Shown piece after piece: positions 62,762-64,000 of a DNA stretch of 64,000 nucleotides. Position 1 is the stretch's first letter, and each line of letters starts with the position of its first letter. A program made the position numbers and the translations under genes. The notes under the pieces were generated by a model that saw only the letters and a list, made by a program, of their open reading frames with translations, ran no database searches and was not told the origin of the DNA. Origin of the DNA: Bugulina stolonifera (Eukaryota > Bryozoa > Gymnolaemata > Cheilostomatida > Bugulidae); contig OW285188.1 of NCBI GenBank assembly GCA_935421135.1, positions 22,607,233-22,671,232 of the forward strand, read 5' to 3'.

Positions 62762-64000
62762 TTATATCCTTGATCTGAAACATGAATGAAGGTGTTATAA
62801 TTGTAAAGAAAATTAATAATACTAGGTATTATTTTGGTTTATAAAGATAGCACAGAAAAGGACTTAGCTCCCCATACTGTCCATACACAAGACACGGGAT
62901 CCACAGAGGTCCTTTTCAGTAGAATATTATATTATACCTAATATAAAGGTAGCGAAGGAAAAGGCAACTACAACCTGTTGTAGTCTGGGAATCAGAATAT
63001 AGTTTTATTGAGCGATTGAATGAGTATGATTGCTACTAGTAATCTTATGATGATAATCAGCATCATTTCATATGTCTAATACAATGCTATCATTATAGAT
63101 TATTACGTTATGTGTCAGTGTGGCACTGACTATCAGTTTCATATAGGCATAGGTGAGGCCTAAATAACCTCCATATGTATGGAAACATATAATTTTTAAT
63201 TTATACACACAACATGAACATGGGCCTAAATTAAAATAGTAGGATAAATATACACTTGTACTATTACAATTACTATACCATATAATAGTAACAATTATAA
63301 TGACAATAGAATATCGTCCTTTTAGTTATAATGTAGATGTAATGTTTGTAATGACCAGTCCAATGTTTATTAAATTATTATATGTTTTGTTATCAATTAA
63401 GAAAATTGAATGTAATAAAAATTGAGTACAGTCAACAGTGAGTATGAGTATATGTAGGCCTATAATATAATAATTACTAATATAATAATATAATTATAAT
63501 AATAAATATAATTAATAATATTATTAATATATATAGGCCTATAAACAACAACATTTATATTAATGTTCAATATTAATATTTGTAACCATAGCCTAAACTT
63601 AGAACTATGATGATATAATGATAATTATAACAATATAATTTAATAATAATGGGCCTGCACCACAGAAATACTATAACTATTAACTATTATACTATTAACT
63701 ATACGGTGACGGTCTATAGCTATACTAGATACTTATAGTATCTAGCATAACCTTGTTGAAACAGATAAACCAACAGAAACTTACTGCAAGAAAGATTTTG
63801 TAACTGTGAAGATGCTATAACTCCATATTGAGAACATTGTTTAGATGTTTCTCACTAACCTTGCTTGCTTCTCCGACAACTATTGATGAACGACTAACTA
63901 CACAACCGCAAATCTCCGGTGTTTTATGGTCATACATAAACACCACACCAGTTTACTTGGTTGTTAGCCTAAAACCCAACTGCTTGTTTGGAGCGCCTGC
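62762..64000. other. 5' region of the Bcl-2 gene
   Basis: Very AT-rich (63440-63560 is almost only A/T) with several TAGGCCTA words. On the minus strand, a GC-richer block at about 63860-64000 ends in agcaag|gttagt, a good donor. It is the likely non-coding first exon, spliced to the acceptor near 62771. The promoter may lie beyond the window. Confidence 0.45.

Noticed and set aside
1..64000. CRISPR arrays, bacterial operons or RNA operons
   Set aside because: No regular spacer-repeat arrays or prokaryotic gene organisation; the overlapping genes belong to the Polinton.

Overview
The window is AT-rich, intron-rich animal DNA. The genes are split by canonical GT-AG introns and belong to metazoan families: a host cell factor (HCF) gene, WDR4, a multidomain Bcl-2 homologue, a chitin-binding transmembrane protein and an acireductone-dioxygenase-like cupin. 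The compact HCF protein, the divergent Bcl-2 protein and the element repertoire would fit an early-branching animal such as a sponge. The sequence alone does not fix the species, so that is inference.

Layout. 1-9.2 kb: an ARD-like cupin gene (+, 2123-2662) and a five-exon membrane protein (-, 4693-8663) with a signal peptide, a peritrophin-type chitin-binding domain, one membrane span and a tyrosine-rich tail. 9.2-17.8 kb: a hAT-like non-autonomous element (9260-10167), a fold-back palindrome, WDR4 (-, 11709-13729) and a tentative small membrane protein (+, ends 17789). 19.4-22.2 kb: a 2.77-kb element with GC-rich terminal inverted repeats and a perfect 9-bp target duplication, carrying a tentative two-exon passenger gene. 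24.8-25.3 kb: a LINE reverse-transcriptase tail. 26.35-59.39 kb: a 19-coding-exon HCF gene on the + strand. All 19 exon phases join into one open frame of 921 codons: six kelch exons, an SAS1N-like segment, a Thr-rich middle and C-terminal fibronectin-III modules. 60.16-62.76 kb: a Bcl-2 family gene (-) convergent with HCF.

Two complete mobile elements sit inside HCF introns, both mostly antisense to it. The first is a 14,681-bp Polinton/Maverick at 32312-46992, with 6-bp target duplication AGTCAC. It encodes protein-primed DNA polymerase B, chromodomain integrase, packaging ATPase, adenain-like protease, major and minor capsid proteins, two small proteins with glycine/hydrophobic segments, three unassigned proteins and one spliced gene on the opposite strand. 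The second is a 4,722-bp Ty3/gypsy LTR retrotransposon at 51294-56015, with 5-bp duplication CAACT and one intact gag-pol frame. The open frames and near-identical ends suggest both inserted recently.

The points I consider least routine are the chitin-binding receptor with a p130Cas-like YxxP tail, the Thr/His repeats in HCF that recall the vertebrate HCF-1 processing repeats, a duplicated Bcl-2 tail exon that would remove the membrane anchor, tandem duplication of an HCF 5' splice site, and the spliced opposite-strand gene of the Polinton with a repeat array upstream.
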